Shown: positions 26,014 to 34,919 of the stretch, in pieces
Position numbering within the stretch: position 1 is the stretch's first letter
Layout: the number at the start of each line of letters is the position of its first letter
Assembly: GCF_026898115.1 (NCBI RefSeq)
Contig: NZ_CP114036.1
Span: 248,001-312,000 of the forward strand
Source of the DNA: Streptomyces sp. S465
Lineage (GTDB): Bacteria > Actinomycetota > Actinomycetes > Streptomycetales > Streptomycetaceae
Direction: 5' to 3'
DNA: 64,000 nucleotides
Program-made: the position numbers and the translations under genes
Notes under the pieces: model-generated
What the model was told of the DNA's origin: nothing
Seen by the model: the letters and a program-made list of their open reading frames with translations, nothing else
Databases searched by the model: none

Positions 26014-27009
26014 CTAAGCGATACCGAACACGCGCTCGGCCGTGCGGTGGCCGATCGCCGTCCGCTGATCGTCGGTCAGCGGCACGTCCCGCAGGAAGGC
26101 CACGGCAGCCGCCGGATCCTCGTACGGCCAGTCGATCGCGAACATGATGTTGTCCTCGCCGACCGCGCGCAGCGCCAGCCCGAGCACGTCCGGATCATCG
26201 ATGCCGCTCGTGGTGACCACGAAGTTGCGCCGGAAGTACTCGCTCGGTGTGAGCGACAGTCGCGGCATCGGCGTGGCCGCCCCGGCCGTCCGGGTCGCGA
26301 ACGCGTGCCGGTTGTCGATCCGCCGCAGCCAGTACGGAATGCCTTCACCCAGGTGTCCGAGCACGACGGTCAGTCCCGGGTGGCGGTCCAGCGTGCCGCT
26401 GAGGATGAGCCGCATGGCGTGCAGCCCGGCCTCGGCCTGGTAACCCCAGATCGCCCCGAGCATCCCGTGGTCGCGGTAGGGGGCCGGCATGCTCGGCGCC
26501 CGCGGGTGCAGATAGACCGGCGCCCGGTTCGCCTCGGCCGCCTCCAGCAGCGGCGCGAACTCCGGCTCGTCCAGGTAGCGCCCGCCGGTGTGCGAGTTGA
26601 CCATGATGCCGTTGAGGCCGAGCGGGCCCATGGCCCGCTCGATCTCGGCGGCCGCGGCGGCCGGGTCCTGCGGCGCCACTGTGGCCAGCCCGCCGAACCG
26701 GTCCGGGTGCCGCCGCACGATCGCGGCCAGCGCGTCGTTGAACTCCCGGGCCAGCGGCACCGCGTCGGCCGCCGGATAGGGCTGGACCCCGGGCGGATTG
26801 AGGCTGAGCACCGCCATGTCCTGTCCGAGCGCGTCCATCTGCCGCAGCCGGGCATCGAGATCGACGAGCCGGGCGCGCAGAGGGGGAGCCTTCTCCACCC
26901 TACGCATCAAGGCCATCTCGGTCTCGTCGCCCGGCACCACGTCCAGGCCGTGCGCGACCCGCAGGAACGCCTCGGTGGCCAGGTGCTCCTCGACCGCGAC
27001 GACCCTCAT
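26014..27009 (-). CDS. Amidohydrolase-family (resorcylate-type) decarboxylase
   Basis: 331 aa. Metal ligands of the ACMSD/gamma-resorcylate decarboxylase group are in place: E7 and H9 in AVEEHLAT, a His in VYLHPRAPS, a His in LGHLGEGIPYWLRR, and the Asp of FAIDWPYED. Members remove CO2 from hydroxybenzoates or related acids without a cofactor. ATG 27007-27009 overlaps the SDR stop as ATGA. Together with the SDR and small protein it forms a tightly coupled three-gene operon under the divergent LysR regulator. Confidence 0.83.
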   Translation of the reverse strand: MRVVAVEEHLATEAFLRVAHGLDVVPGDETEMALMRRVEKAPPLRARLVDLDARLRQMDALGQDMAVLSLNPPGVQPYPAADAVPLAREFNDALAAIVRRHPDRFGGLATVAPQDPAAAAAEIERAMGPLGLNGIMVNSHTGGRYLDEPEFAPLLEAAEANRAPVYLHPRAPSMPAPYRDHGMLGAIWGYQAEAGLHAMRLILSGTLDRHPGLTVVLGHLGEGIPYWLRRIDNRHAFATRTAGAATPMPRLSLTPSEYFRRNFVVTTSGIDDPDVLGLALRAVGEDNIMFAIDWPYEDPAAAVAFLRDVPLTDDQRTAIGHRTAERVFGIA

Positions 27010-27752
27010 GCCCGCCGTCCGCCGTCGACCGACAGGGCGATCCCGGTGATGTAGGACGCGGCGTCCGAGCAGAGCCAGACCGCCGCCGCCGCGGCCTCCT
27101 CGGGCGTGGCCATCCGGCCGAGCGGAGTGATCGCCTCCTGCATCGCGATCATGTCGGTACCGGCCGCCACCTGCTCGAACCCGGGCGTGCGGGTGGGGCC
27201 GGGGCAGACGGCGTTGACCCGGATGCCATCCGGCGCGTAGTCGACCGCGGCGACCTTGGTGAGCCCGACGATGCCGTGCTTGGCGGCCACGTAGGCGGGG
27301 GCGGTCGGGATCGCGTACAGGCCGCCGTTGGAGGCGACGTTGACGATCGCGCCGCCGCCCTTGAGCAGGGGCAGCTCGTACTTCATGCACAGGAAGGTCC
27401 CGGCCAGGTTGACGTGGACCACGCGCTCGAACTCGTCCAGGGTCATCTGGTCGAGCTGCCGGTGGTGCGAGGCCAGACCGGCGTTGTTCACGGCGAAATC
27501 GAGGCCGCCGTACGCCGCGACCGTACGCTCGACGGCCGCCCGGACCGACTCCTCGTCGGCGATGTCGACGCGGACCGCCAGTGCCTCCCCGCCGTCCTTC
27601 CTGATCATCTCGGTGGTCTCGGCCGCCGCGCTCTCGTCGATGTCGAGCACGGCGACCGCGGCGCCGCTCCGGGCGAACTCCAGCGCCGCCGAGCGCCCGA
27701 TCCCGCTGCCGGCGCCGGTGACCAGTCCTACCTTCCGGGTTTCGTCGCTCAT
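27006..27752 (-). CDS. Short-chain dehydrogenase/reductase
   Basis: 248 aa. Classical SDR: GLVTGAGSGIGRSAA (cofactor turn, residues 9-23), D at VLDID for NAD preference, FAVNNAG, the catalytic Ser in NVASNGG, YVAAK as YxxxK, and the C-terminal GIALSVDGG. Its stop overlaps the amidohydrolase ATG and its start overlaps the stop of the preceding small gene, both as 4-bp ATGA. It likely interconverts a hydroxyl and keto group on the substrate used by the amidohydrolase. Confidence 0.87.
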   Translation of the reverse strand: MSDETRKVGLVTGAGSGIGRSAALEFARSGAAVAVLDIDESAAAETTEMIRKDGGEALAVRVDIADEESVRAAVERTVAAYGGLDFAVNNAGLASHHRQLDQMTLDEFERVVHVNLAGTFLCMKYELPLLKGGGAIVNVASNGGLYAIPTAPAYVAAKHGIVGLTKVAAVDYAPDGIRVNAVCPGPTRTPGFEQVAAGTDMIAMQEAITPLGRMATPEEAAAAAVWLCSDAASYITGIALSVDGGRRA

Positions 27753-28066
27753 GCCAGCGGCTCGTGGTTCGCCCAGGCGACCTTGTACGGGTGCCGCGAC
27801 TGCCAGCGGGCGATGACCTCGTGCGCGCCGGGTGCGGCGAACGCCTTCGCCAGCGCGTCGGTGTCGGCCACGGCGAACTGCACGATCGCGGTCGCGATCA
27901 GTGCCGGAATGTTCTCCTCGCCGGGGATGGGGATGTGGCGCCGGGCCACGGCCGACTGCACGAAACCGGTGTCAAGCATGACCCGTTCGATGTCCGCGAG
28001 GTATTGGTCGAGTTCGGTGGTCGGCAAGGGCTGATCGAAGGAGACGATCATCGTGTGGTTGATCAT
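27749..28066 (-). CDS. Small ferredoxin-like-fold protein, first gene of the SDR operon
   Basis: 105 aa, with no signal or membrane segment. Alternating strands and helices (INHTMIVSFDQPLP, ALIATAIVQFAVADTDALAK, HEVIARWQ) suggest a dimeric alpha/beta-barrel (EthD or stress-responsive type). I do not recognise a precise family. It heads the operon, overlaps the SDR by 4 bp, and is divergent from LysR. It may be a small enzyme or lyase working on the same compound. Confidence 0.6.
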   Translation of the reverse strand: MINHTMIVSFDQPLPTTELDQYLADIERVMLDTGFVQSAVARRHIPIPGEENIPALIATAIVQFAVADTDALAKAFAAPGAHEVIARWQSRHPYKVAWANHEPLA

Positions 28067-28136
28067 GCTTCGATTCTTCAGGACAGAGGCCGCCGACGTC
28101 CAAGATCAGTTCGGAATTCGGCGATAACCTGGAGGC

Positions 28137-28994
28137 ATGATCGAACTGGAGACCCGCGAGCTCGAGTACTTCATGGCGGTCGCCGACGAGCTGCACTTCG
28201 GCCGGGCCGCCGTCCGGCTCTCGATCGCCCAGCCGGCCCTGTCGAAGGCGATCCGGCGGATCGAGACCCGGCTCGGCGTCCAGTTGTTCGTCCGGTCCAG
28301 CCGGCACGTCGAGCTCACCCCGGCCGGGGAGGCGTTGCAGGAACACGGACGGCATGCGCTCAACGCGGTCAGCGCCGCCGTCCGGAACGCCCGGCGCGCC
28401 GGCGACGCCCAGGTCCACCTGCGGCTCGTGCTCAAGCCCGGCGGCGACGCCGGCCTGCTGTCCGGGATCCTGGCCGAGTACGCCCACCAGCCCGACGCCC
28501 GGCGGGTGGACATCCTGTTCAGCGGGCCCGCCGACCGCGCCGACTTCCTGCTCGACGGCCGGGCCGACGTCGGCCTGCTCTACGCGCCGTTCGACCCTCT
28601 CGACGGACTGGCCCACGAGACGCTGCTCACCGAGGACCGCGTGGTCATCGTCCCGTCCGGGCACCGGCTGGCCGGGCACGCCTCGGTGCGCATGTCCGAT
28701 CTGGAGGGTGAGACGCTGCCGCGGTGGAAAGGGGTGCCCGGGGGTGACGGCACCGGCCCCGAGGTCGCGGACGTGGTCCAGATGCTCCACATGATCACGG
28801 TGAGCCGGATGATCGGGGTACTGCCCCGCTCGCTGGTCGAACCGCTCCCGGCCGGCCTGGTCTGCGTTCCGGTGACCGACGCACCGCCCAGCCGCCTGGT
28901 ACTCGCCTGGAACGAGCAGGACCGCCGGCCGCTGGTCGCCTCGTTCGTGGCCGCCGCACTCGGGACGCGCCGGCACGGAGCCCGATACCGGTGA
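28137..28994 (+). CDS. LysR-family transcriptional regulator
   Basis: 285 aa. N-terminal HTH (about residues 5-65; LEYFMAVADELHFGRAAVRL and QPALSKAIRRIE) and a periplasmic-binding-like effector domain (about 90-280). ATG 28137 is preceded by TGGAGG. It is divergent from the small-protein/SDR/amidohydrolase operon with a 70-bp shared region, the normal layout for a LysR activator and its target. Confidence 0.9.
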   Translation: MIELETRELEYFMAVADELHFGRAAVRLSIAQPALSKAIRRIETRLGVQLFVRSSRHVELTPAGEALQEHGRHALNAVSAAVRNARRAGDAQVHLRLVLKPGGDAGLLSGILAEYAHQPDARRVDILFSGPADRADFLLDGRADVGLLYAPFDPLDGLAHETLLTEDRVVIVPSGHRLAGHASVRMSDLEGETLPRWKGVPGGDGTGPEVADVVQMLHMITVSRMIGVLPRSLVEPLPAGLVCVPVTDAPPSRLVLAWNEQDRRPLVASFVAAALGTRRHGARYR

Positions 28995-29236
28995 CCCACG
29001 GCGGCCGACGGCGTACCGCTGCCGTCGCCGCACACCCAGCGGAACGGCGATGGGCTGCCGCAGAGCGCCTGGCCTCCCCCGGCGTGCCGCATTGGCAACG
29101 CCACACCCGGAAGGCACGGTGGAGCTGCGGCCGGTTCCCGGCCTGCGCGTCGCCGGCCCGCGGCCGGTGCGACAGCGGGCCGGCGGCCGGGAGCGCGGAA
29201 GGCCGCTGACAGCCCGCGGACCGCGCAGGAGGACGC

Positions 29237-29968
29237 ATGACCGCATGGCTCTCACCGGCAGACGTGAACATGGTCGCCGGATACCTCGACCTCGCCGGGG
29301 TGCTCATCTGCGGACTGCTCGGTGGCGCGGTCGCCCGTGCCGAGGGGCTCGACCTCTTCGGCTACCTGGTCGTCGGCACCGTCTCCGGCCTCGGCGGCGG
29401 AATCATCCGCGACACCTTGCTCCAGCGCGGCACTCCGGTGGCGCTGACCGACGCCGCGTATCTGCCCACCGCCTTCGCGGGCGCCTTCCTCGCCTTTGTC
29501 ATCGCCATCGGAGAAGAACACTGGCATCGCCTGTTCACCGCACTGGACGCGGCCGTTCTGGGTTTCTGGGCCATCTCCGGGGCTCAGAAGACACTGGCCG
29601 CCGGATTGGCCTGGCTGCCCGCCGTGCTCGTCGGCACCGTGACCGCTGTGGGCGGCGGAGCGGTCCGCGACTTGCTGCTCACCCGGATTCCGGCTGTGCT
29701 GGGAGGCAACGGGCTCTACGCCACGGTCGCGGTGGTGGTGTCCGGGCTGTACATCGTGTGCGCCCACTTCAGGATTCCCACCCTCGGGATCGTCGGCGGC
29801 GTCCTGGGCGCGGTGCTGCTGCGCCTGGTGGCCAACCGCCGTGGCTGGTCCCTCCCGGGTGGCCTTCCGCTGGAGCCGTCCAGAGCGCTCGCCAGGATGC
29901 GCCGCCGGTCCAAGGGCGGGCGCCCCTCCGACCCGCCCGAGGAGTTCCCGCATGACCGTCGCGATTGA
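29237..29968 (+). CDS. TRIC-type cation channel (UPF0126 family)
   Basis: 243 aa with seven hydrophobic helices in two three-helix repeats plus one. Each repeat has the TRIC signature GGG-x2-RD (GLGGGIIRD near residue 56 and AVGGGAVRD near 139). Prokaryotic TRIC homologues are trimeric K+/Na+ channels. ATG 29237 has GGAGG upstream. The last 17 bp overlap the start of the M20 amidohydrolase gene in another frame. The 242-bp gap before it (28995-29236) shows no gene. Confidence 0.85.
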   Translation: MTAWLSPADVNMVAGYLDLAGVLICGLLGGAVARAEGLDLFGYLVVGTVSGLGGGIIRDTLLQRGTPVALTDAAYLPTAFAGAFLAFVIAIGEEHWHRLFTALDAAVLGFWAISGAQKTLAAGLAWLPAVLVGTVTAVGGGAVRDLLLTRIPAVLGGNGLYATVAVVVSGLYIVCAHFRIPTLGIVGGVLGAVLLRLVANRRGWSLPGGLPLEPSRALARMRRRSKGGRPSDPPEEFPHDRRD

Positions 29969-31220
29969 CACCGTCCTGAGGGGCCTGGACGGGATCAGAA
30001 CACAGGTCGAGGACCTGTACCGGGATCTGCACGCCCACCCCGAGCTCGGCCTTGCCGAGACCCGGACCTCCGCGCGGGTGGCCGAGCGCCTGCGCGCTGA
30101 GGGCTACGAGGTCATCGACGGCATCGGCGGCACCGGTGTCATCGGCGTCCTGACCCGCGGCGACGGGCCCACCGTGCTGCTGCGCGCCGACATGGACGCG
30201 CTGCCGGTGGCGGAAGCCACCGGGCTCCCCTACGCCTCGACCGTGACCGCCACCGACCGGTCCGGCCGCGAGGTCCCGGTCATGCACGCGTGCGGCCACG
30301 ACGTCCATGTCGCCTGCCTGCTGGGCTTCGCGCAGCTCATGGCCCAGGCGGCCCCGGACGCGTGGCAGGGGACGCTGGTGGTGCTGTTCCAGCCGTCGGA
30401 GGAGAACGGCGACGGCGCGGACGCGATGCTCGCAGACGGTCTGGTGGACCGGATCCCGCGTCCGGACGTCGCCTTCGCCCAGCATGTGCTGCCCTACCCG
30501 GCCGGCTACGTCGGCGTCCGGTCCGGCGCGTTCCTCAGCGCCGCCGACAGTCTGCGCATCACCCTGCACGGACGTGGCGCCCACGGCTCCATGCCGCACG
30601 CCGCCGTCGACCCGGTCGTGCTCGCCGCGATGTGCGTACTGCGGCTCCAGACCATCGTCTCCCGCGAGGTGCCGCCCACCACACCGGCGGTCCTGACGGT
30701 CGGCAGCGTCACGGCCGGAGCCGGCCCGAACGTGATCCCGGAAACCGCGGTCCTCGAACTCAACGTGCGCAGCTACGACGACGCCACGCGGCGGCGGATC
30801 CTGGAGGCGATCGCCCGCTGTGTCCGCGCCGAATCCGACGCCTCCGGGGCCCCGAGGGAACCGAGCATCGAGAAGCTGGCCCAGTTCCCTGCCACCCGTA
30901 ACGACGCCGAGGTGACCGCACGGCTGGACCAGGCGTTCCGCGCCCACTTCGGCGACGGTGCGGGCACCGTGGACCTCCAGACCGCCAGCGAGGACTTCAG
31001 CGAGATTCCCCGGGCCCTGGGCGCCCCGTACTGCTACTGGGCCATCGGGGGCGCCGATCCGGACCGCTACGCCGAGGCCGAGCGCAACGGCACGGTCCAC
31101 CAGGACATCCCGGTCAACCACTCGGCGCACTTCGCCCCGCTGATCCAGCCCACCCTCGACACCGGCATCACCGCACTGGTCGTCGCCGCCCTGGCCTGGC
31201 TCGGCCACGAAGCCGCCTGA
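29952..31220 (+). CDS. M20-family amidohydrolase (aminoacylase/hippuricase type)
   Basis: 422 aa from ATG 29952, with GGAG upstream inside the TRIC gene. Two-metal M20D site: LRADMDALPV, HACGHDVHVA, the catalytic Glu in QPSEENGDGA, and late His in NHSAHFAP. The dimerisation domain starts near HGRGAHGSMPHAAVDPV. It hydrolyses N-acyl amino acids or related amides; the exact substrate is unknown. The overlap with the TRIC channel gene implies coupled translation. Confidence 0.88.
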   Translation: MTVAIDTVLRGLDGIRTQVEDLYRDLHAHPELGLAETRTSARVAERLRAEGYEVIDGIGGTGVIGVLTRGDGPTVLLRADMDALPVAEATGLPYASTVTATDRSGREVPVMHACGHDVHVACLLGFAQLMAQAAPDAWQGTLVVLFQPSEENGDGADAMLADGLVDRIPRPDVAFAQHVLPYPAGYVGVRSGAFLSAADSLRITLHGRGAHGSMPHAAVDPVVLAAMCVLRLQTIVSREVPPTTPAVLTVGSVTAGAGPNVIPETAVLELNVRSYDDATRRRILEAIARCVRAESDASGAPREPSIEKLAQFPATRNDAEVTARLDQAFRAHFGDGAGTVDLQTASEDFSEIPRALGAPYCYWAIGGADPDRYAEAERNGTVHQDIPVNHSAHFAPLIQPTLDTGITALVVAALAWLGHEAA

Positions 31221-31258
31221 CGTCCGTACCCGGCCTGGTCCGTCGACAACACGGTGGT

Positions 31259-32080
31259 TCAGCCCCGGCGCCAGTCGTCGTCACGCAGATGGGAGCCGGC
31301 CATCGGGCCCATGCGGAGCATGCCACCGTCCACGGCCCAGGAAGCACCGGTGACGTAGCCGGCGTCCGGGCCGGCGAGGAAGGCGATCACGGCCGCGACC
31401 TCCCGGGCGTCGCCGGGCCGGCCCGCCGGCACTCCGGGGCGGTCCTCGGTCCGGACGTTGGTGCCCTCCTGGCCGGTCATGGGTGTGGCGATCTCGCCCG
31501 GTGCCACCGCGTTGACCTGGATGCCGTGTTCGGCCAGCTCAAGGGCCATCACCTGGGTGAGCAGGCCGAGTCCGCCCTTCGCCGCGCAGTAGGGTGCGGC
31601 GCCCACGCGCGGCTGGTGCTCGTGCACGCTGGTGACGTTGACGATACGGCCGCCTCCGCCTTGGCGGATCATGTGCCGGGCGGCGCGCTGACCGCACAGG
31701 AAGGGGCCCACCAGGTCGACGTCGAGCACCTGCCGGACGGTCGCCAGGTCGATGTCGAGGAACGGGGTGGCGGTGCCGGTGCCCGCGTTGTTGACCAGCA
31801 CATCGAGGCGGCCGAGGCGGTCGGCGAGCCGGTCGATCACGTCTGCGGCCTCCGGCAGCCCGGTCAGGTCCATGTGCTCGACAACGGCCCGCCGTCCGAG
31901 CTCCCGGACCTCGGTCGCGGTCCGCTCCGCGCCCTCGCGGTCACTGTGCCAGGTGATGCCGATGTCCATGCCTTCGGCGGCCAGCCGTACGGCCGTGGCC
32001 CGCCCGATGCCGGAGTCCGCGCCGGTGAGAACGGCGACGCGGGCGATGCCCTCGGGTCCGGTGTTCTGGTGGGTGCTCAT
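31259..32080 (-). CDS. Short-chain dehydrogenase/reductase
   Basis: 273 aa from ATG 32078-32080, with GGAG 7 nt upstream. SDR landmarks: VLTGADSGIGRATA, LVNNAGTGT, Ser in NVTSVHEHQ, and YCAAK as the catalytic YxxxK. The last part reads GYVTGASWAVDGG, as in SDR family oxidoreductases of the glucose-dehydrogenase type, with a C-terminal extension. It stands alone, converging with the M20 gene (38 bp apart) and divergent from a small membrane protein. Confidence 0.86.
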   Translation of the reverse strand: MSTHQNTGPEGIARVAVLTGADSGIGRATAVRLAAEGMDIGITWHSDREGAERTATEVRELGRRAVVEHMDLTGLPEAADVIDRLADRLGRLDVLVNNAGTGTATPFLDIDLATVRQVLDVDLVGPFLCGQRAARHMIRQGGGGRIVNVTSVHEHQPRVGAAPYCAAKGGLGLLTQVMALELAEHGIQVNAVAPGEIATPMTGQEGTNVRTEDRPGVPAGRPGDAREVAAVIAFLAGPDAGYVTGASWAVDGGMLRMGPMAGSHLRDDDWRRG

Positions 32081-32318
32081 CCGTCGACTCCGTTGGAGAG
32101 TGGCCGGGCCGGCCGGGACGCCTGGTACGAGGCGCACGGGTACCCGCCCCTCGCGGGCCGTAACCGGGGTCAGGGCCGGCGGGACGTCCGCGAGCAGTGC
32201 GAACGCAGGCTTCCCGGCCCAAGACCGCCGAAGCACCCTCTGCCGCGGCCAACCGGTACTGTGCCCCGGGACAATGAGGCTGATCCACTACAGCGATGCA
32301 TCTCCTTGGGGGGACCAC

Positions 32319-32708
32319 ATGACACCCAGCCGCCGGCTGACCGCCATCCTGAGCGCACTGCTCGGCACGACACTGCTGCTGGCCGCGCCCGCATCGGCCA
32401 TTGCCGCCCAGCAGCCCACGGCGCAAGGACAGACGGTCAACACCACCGCCGGCACCGTCCTGTCCTCCACCCCGCAGAGTCACAAGCACACGGGCACCGC
32501 TCACCACCCCGCCACGGCCAAGCCCGTCCACAAGGCGTCGGTGAGCAAGGAGAAGGTCAAGAAGCAGGGCAAGAAGAAGAAGCGCGGGTTCTTCAAGAAG
32601 CTGGGCATTGCCCTGATCGTGCTCCTCATCGTCCTCATCGTCATCGTGGTGCTGGTGATCTGGCTGATCGTCCACTTCGTACGGAAGGCGTTCCGCCGCC
32701 GCGGCTGA
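32319..32708 (+). CDS. Small lysine-rich membrane protein with signal sequence
   Basis: 129 aa. An N-terminal signal peptide (LTAILSALLGTTLLLAAPAS, cleavage near AIA-AQQ), a Thr/His-rich spacer, a block of Lys (KEKVKKQGKKKKRGFFKK, about residues 78-95), and a C-terminal helix of Ile/Val/Leu (about 97-118) ending KAFRRRG. ATG 32319 has GGGGGG 6 nt upstream. I do not recognise a family; it looks like a cationic single-pass envelope protein. Confidence 0.7.
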   Translation: MTPSRRLTAILSALLGTTLLLAAPASAIAAQQPTAQGQTVNTTAGTVLSSTPQSHKHTGTAHHPATAKPVHKASVSKEKVKKQGKKKKRGFFKKLGIALIVLLIVLIVIVVLVIWLIVHFVRKAFRRRG

Positions 32709-32743
32709 CACACCGGGCCGGTCCAGGCCGAGGACGCGGCCCG

Positions 32744-33925
32744 TCACCGCAGACTACGGAAGGCCTCCCGCAGCTCCCGCACCAGCAGCTCGGGCTGTTC
32801 CAGCCCGGGGAAGTGACCGCCTCGGTCCATCTCGTGCCAGGAGCGCAGGTCCGTGTAGCGTCGCTCGGCCCACCGCTTGGCCGTTGGCCATGGCTCGGCC
32901 GGGAACAGCGAGCACGCCGTCGGCACGGTCACCCGCAGGGCGTTCTCCTCCTCGGCGCTGCGCGGCACCCAGCGCAGCGCCTCCCAGTACCAGCGGGAAC
33001 TGGATGCCCCGGTCCCGGTGAGCCAGTACAAAGCGATGTTGTCAGCCTGCCGGTCGAGGCTCACTCCCCCGCCGGCCTCGGCCCGGGTGTCGGCGTAGGC
33101 GGCGAACTTCTCGCCCAGCCAGGCGGCCAGGCCGGCGGGTGAGTCGACCAAGGCGTAGCCGAGGGTCTGGGGGCGGGTGCCCATCTGGATTCCGAATCCG
33201 TAGCCGTCGGCCAGGTGCAGATCACGCCGTTCGATCAGCCGCGCCTCCTCAGGGGTGGCGGTGTCCCGGTCCTGTGGGAGGGGCGAGGCTATCGGCATCG
33301 TCAGGTGCAGGCCCACCACCCGTGCGGGAAACCGGCGGGCCAGCTCGGTGCTGACGTACGCGCCCCAGTCTCCGCCGTGCGCGCCGAAGCGGTCGTAGCC
33401 CAGCCGGCTCATCAGCGTCGCCCAGGCGCTCGCCGTGCGAGCGGGGTTCCATCCCGGCCGCGCGGGACGGCCGCTGAATCCGAACCCGGGCAGCGACGGA
33501 ATGACCACGTCGAAGGCGTCCGCCCGGTCGCCGCCATGGCCGACCGGATCGGTCAGCGGGCCGATGACCTGCTCGAACTCCAGGATCGACCCCGGCCAGC
33601 CGTGTGTCAGCAGCAGTGGCAGCGCGGCCGGCTCCGGCGACCGCACATGCCAGAAGGCCAGTTCCAGGCCGTTGATGACGGTGCGGTAGTGGCCGATCTC
33701 GTTCCATGTCCTCTCGCGTGCTCGCCAGTCCACAGCGCGCAACGCCGCCAGGAGCGCCTGCATGTGGTTCCACCGCACACCCTGGGACGCGTCCGGCACG
33801 GTCTGCGGTTCGGGCAGGCGGACCCGTTCCAGTCGGGTCCGCAGATCCTCGAGGTCGGCGTCGGGAACGCGGATGGCGAAGGGTTCGATGTCGGGCGTCA
33901 CTCCGCCCGTGGAGTAAGTCGGCAC
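32744..33925 (-). CDS. Epoxide hydrolase (EHN-domain alpha/beta hydrolase)
   Basis: 393 aa from GTG 33923-33925. The N-terminal EHN region (IEPFAIRVPDADLEDLRTRL) precedes the alpha/beta-hydrolase core: oxyanion HGWPGS, nucleophile Asp in AHGGDWGAYV, and late His in DRGGHFPGLEQPE. The family converts epoxides to diols. Start uncertain: ATG 33988 overlaps the AraC stop but lacks a binding site. A -10-like TAGCGT lies just before GTG 33925, suggesting a leaderless start; GTG 33901 is also possible. It follows the AraC regulator gene on the same strand. Confidence 0.82.
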   Translation of the reverse strand: MPTYSTGGVTPDIEPFAIRVPDADLEDLRTRLERVRLPEPQTVPDASQGVRWNHMQALLAALRAVDWRARERTWNEIGHYRTVINGLELAFWHVRSPEPAALPLLLTHGWPGSILEFEQVIGPLTDPVGHGGDRADAFDVVIPSLPGFGFSGRPARPGWNPARTASAWATLMSRLGYDRFGAHGGDWGAYVSTELARRFPARVVGLHLTMPIASPLPQDRDTATPEEARLIERRDLHLADGYGFGIQMGTRPQTLGYALVDSPAGLAAWLGEKFAAYADTRAEAGGGVSLDRQADNIALYWLTGTGASSSRWYWEALRWVPRSAEEENALRVTVPTACSLFPAEPWPTAKRWAERRYTDLRSWHEMDRGGHFPGLEQPELLVRELREAFRSLR

Positions 33926-33984
33926 ACCACGAACGCTAGAACCGATCCAGGGGCCCGGGAATGCGCGCGATTGCCCTTCACGGG

Positions 33985-34890
33985 TCATCGATTGCGGTAG
34001 GCCGACGGCCGCACGCCCGTGTGCCGCAAGAACGCCGTGGACAGTGAGCCGGGGCTTCCGAAACCGCACCGCGTGGCGACCTGAGCGACGGACAGCCCAC
34101 CTGCCCGGAGGAGCCGCTGTGCCTCCTCGACCCGCAGGCGCGTGAGGTAGCGGTGCGGCGTCTGCCCCGTGGCCTCCTTGAAGACCCGGATGAAGTGGTA
34201 CACGCTGAAGCCGGCCTCGGCGGCCATGTCCGCCACCGTGACGGGGCCGCTCAGCCGGTCCCGCATCATCGCCACGGCCTTGTGCAGCCAGGGCCCTTCG
34301 GCGTTCGCCCGGCTCACCTTCGGTGGCCGGACGCCACGGGTCAGCACATGCACGGCGAGAAACGCCGCCGCCGACTCCGCGTACAGGTCATCGACGGCGC
34401 CGGCGCCGGCCGCGCCCAACGCTCGCATCGTGTGTTCGACGAGCGGATCCCCCGAAGCCACCGCGGCGGCCGCCCGCTCGTAGTCGATGCGTGCGCCGTC
34501 CACCTGCGCGACCGTACGCTCGACGACGACGCGCGGAACGTGCACCTGAAGGGTCCGCAAGGGAACCACGGACCGGTAGCGGCGCACCGACGCCACACCC
34601 GGTACCGGCATCTCGAGCCCGCCGGGCATCCAATGCCGCCGCTGCCAGCGCCCACCGGTACGGGTCTCCATGGACGCATCACCCGCGACGGTGAGAACGA
34701 GATGCAGATCTCCGGTGGCGGGCAAGGCCACCTCCTCCGCTCGCGCGGTGTGATGGAACCGCTGGAGCAGCAGCGAGCGCCACCCCAGGCTGTCCCAACT
34801 GCTGAACGTCCGCTCGACATACGGGTCCGGGTCGAATCCGGAATACGGCTCGAGGTCGAAATCTGGAACGTCACACACCACGTCGAGCAT
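33985..34890 (-). CDS. AraC-family transcriptional regulator
   Basis: 301 aa from ATG 34888-34890. An N-terminal effector region with no clear family, then a C-terminal AraC double HTH (about residues 205-300): VTVADMAAEAGFSVYHFIRV and VAQVATRCGFGSPGSLSTAF, ending RHTGVRPSAYR. It sits between the ABC permease gene (29 bp upstream on the same strand) and the epoxide hydrolase gene, so it could control either. Confidence 0.87.
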   Translation of the reverse strand: MLDVVCDVPDFDLEPYSGFDPDPYVERTFSSWDSLGWRSLLLQRFHHTARAEEVALPATGDLHLVLTVAGDASMETRTGGRWQRRHWMPGGLEMPVPGVASVRRYRSVVPLRTLQVHVPRVVVERTVAQVDGARIDYERAAAAVASGDPLVEHTMRALGAAGAGAVDDLYAESAAAFLAVHVLTRGVRPPKVSRANAEGPWLHKAVAMMRDRLSGPVTVADMAAEAGFSVYHFIRVFKEATGQTPHRYLTRLRVEEAQRLLRAGGLSVAQVATRCGFGSPGSLSTAFLRHTGVRPSAYRNR

Positions 34891-34919
34891 ACCCACGAGC
34901 GGGGCCGGGTGCCGGAGTG

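Noticed and set aside
28995..29236. GC-rich inverted repeats between LysR and TRIC genes
   Set aside because: Several short GC dyads occur by composition; no single strong hairpin or coding remnant can be singled out.
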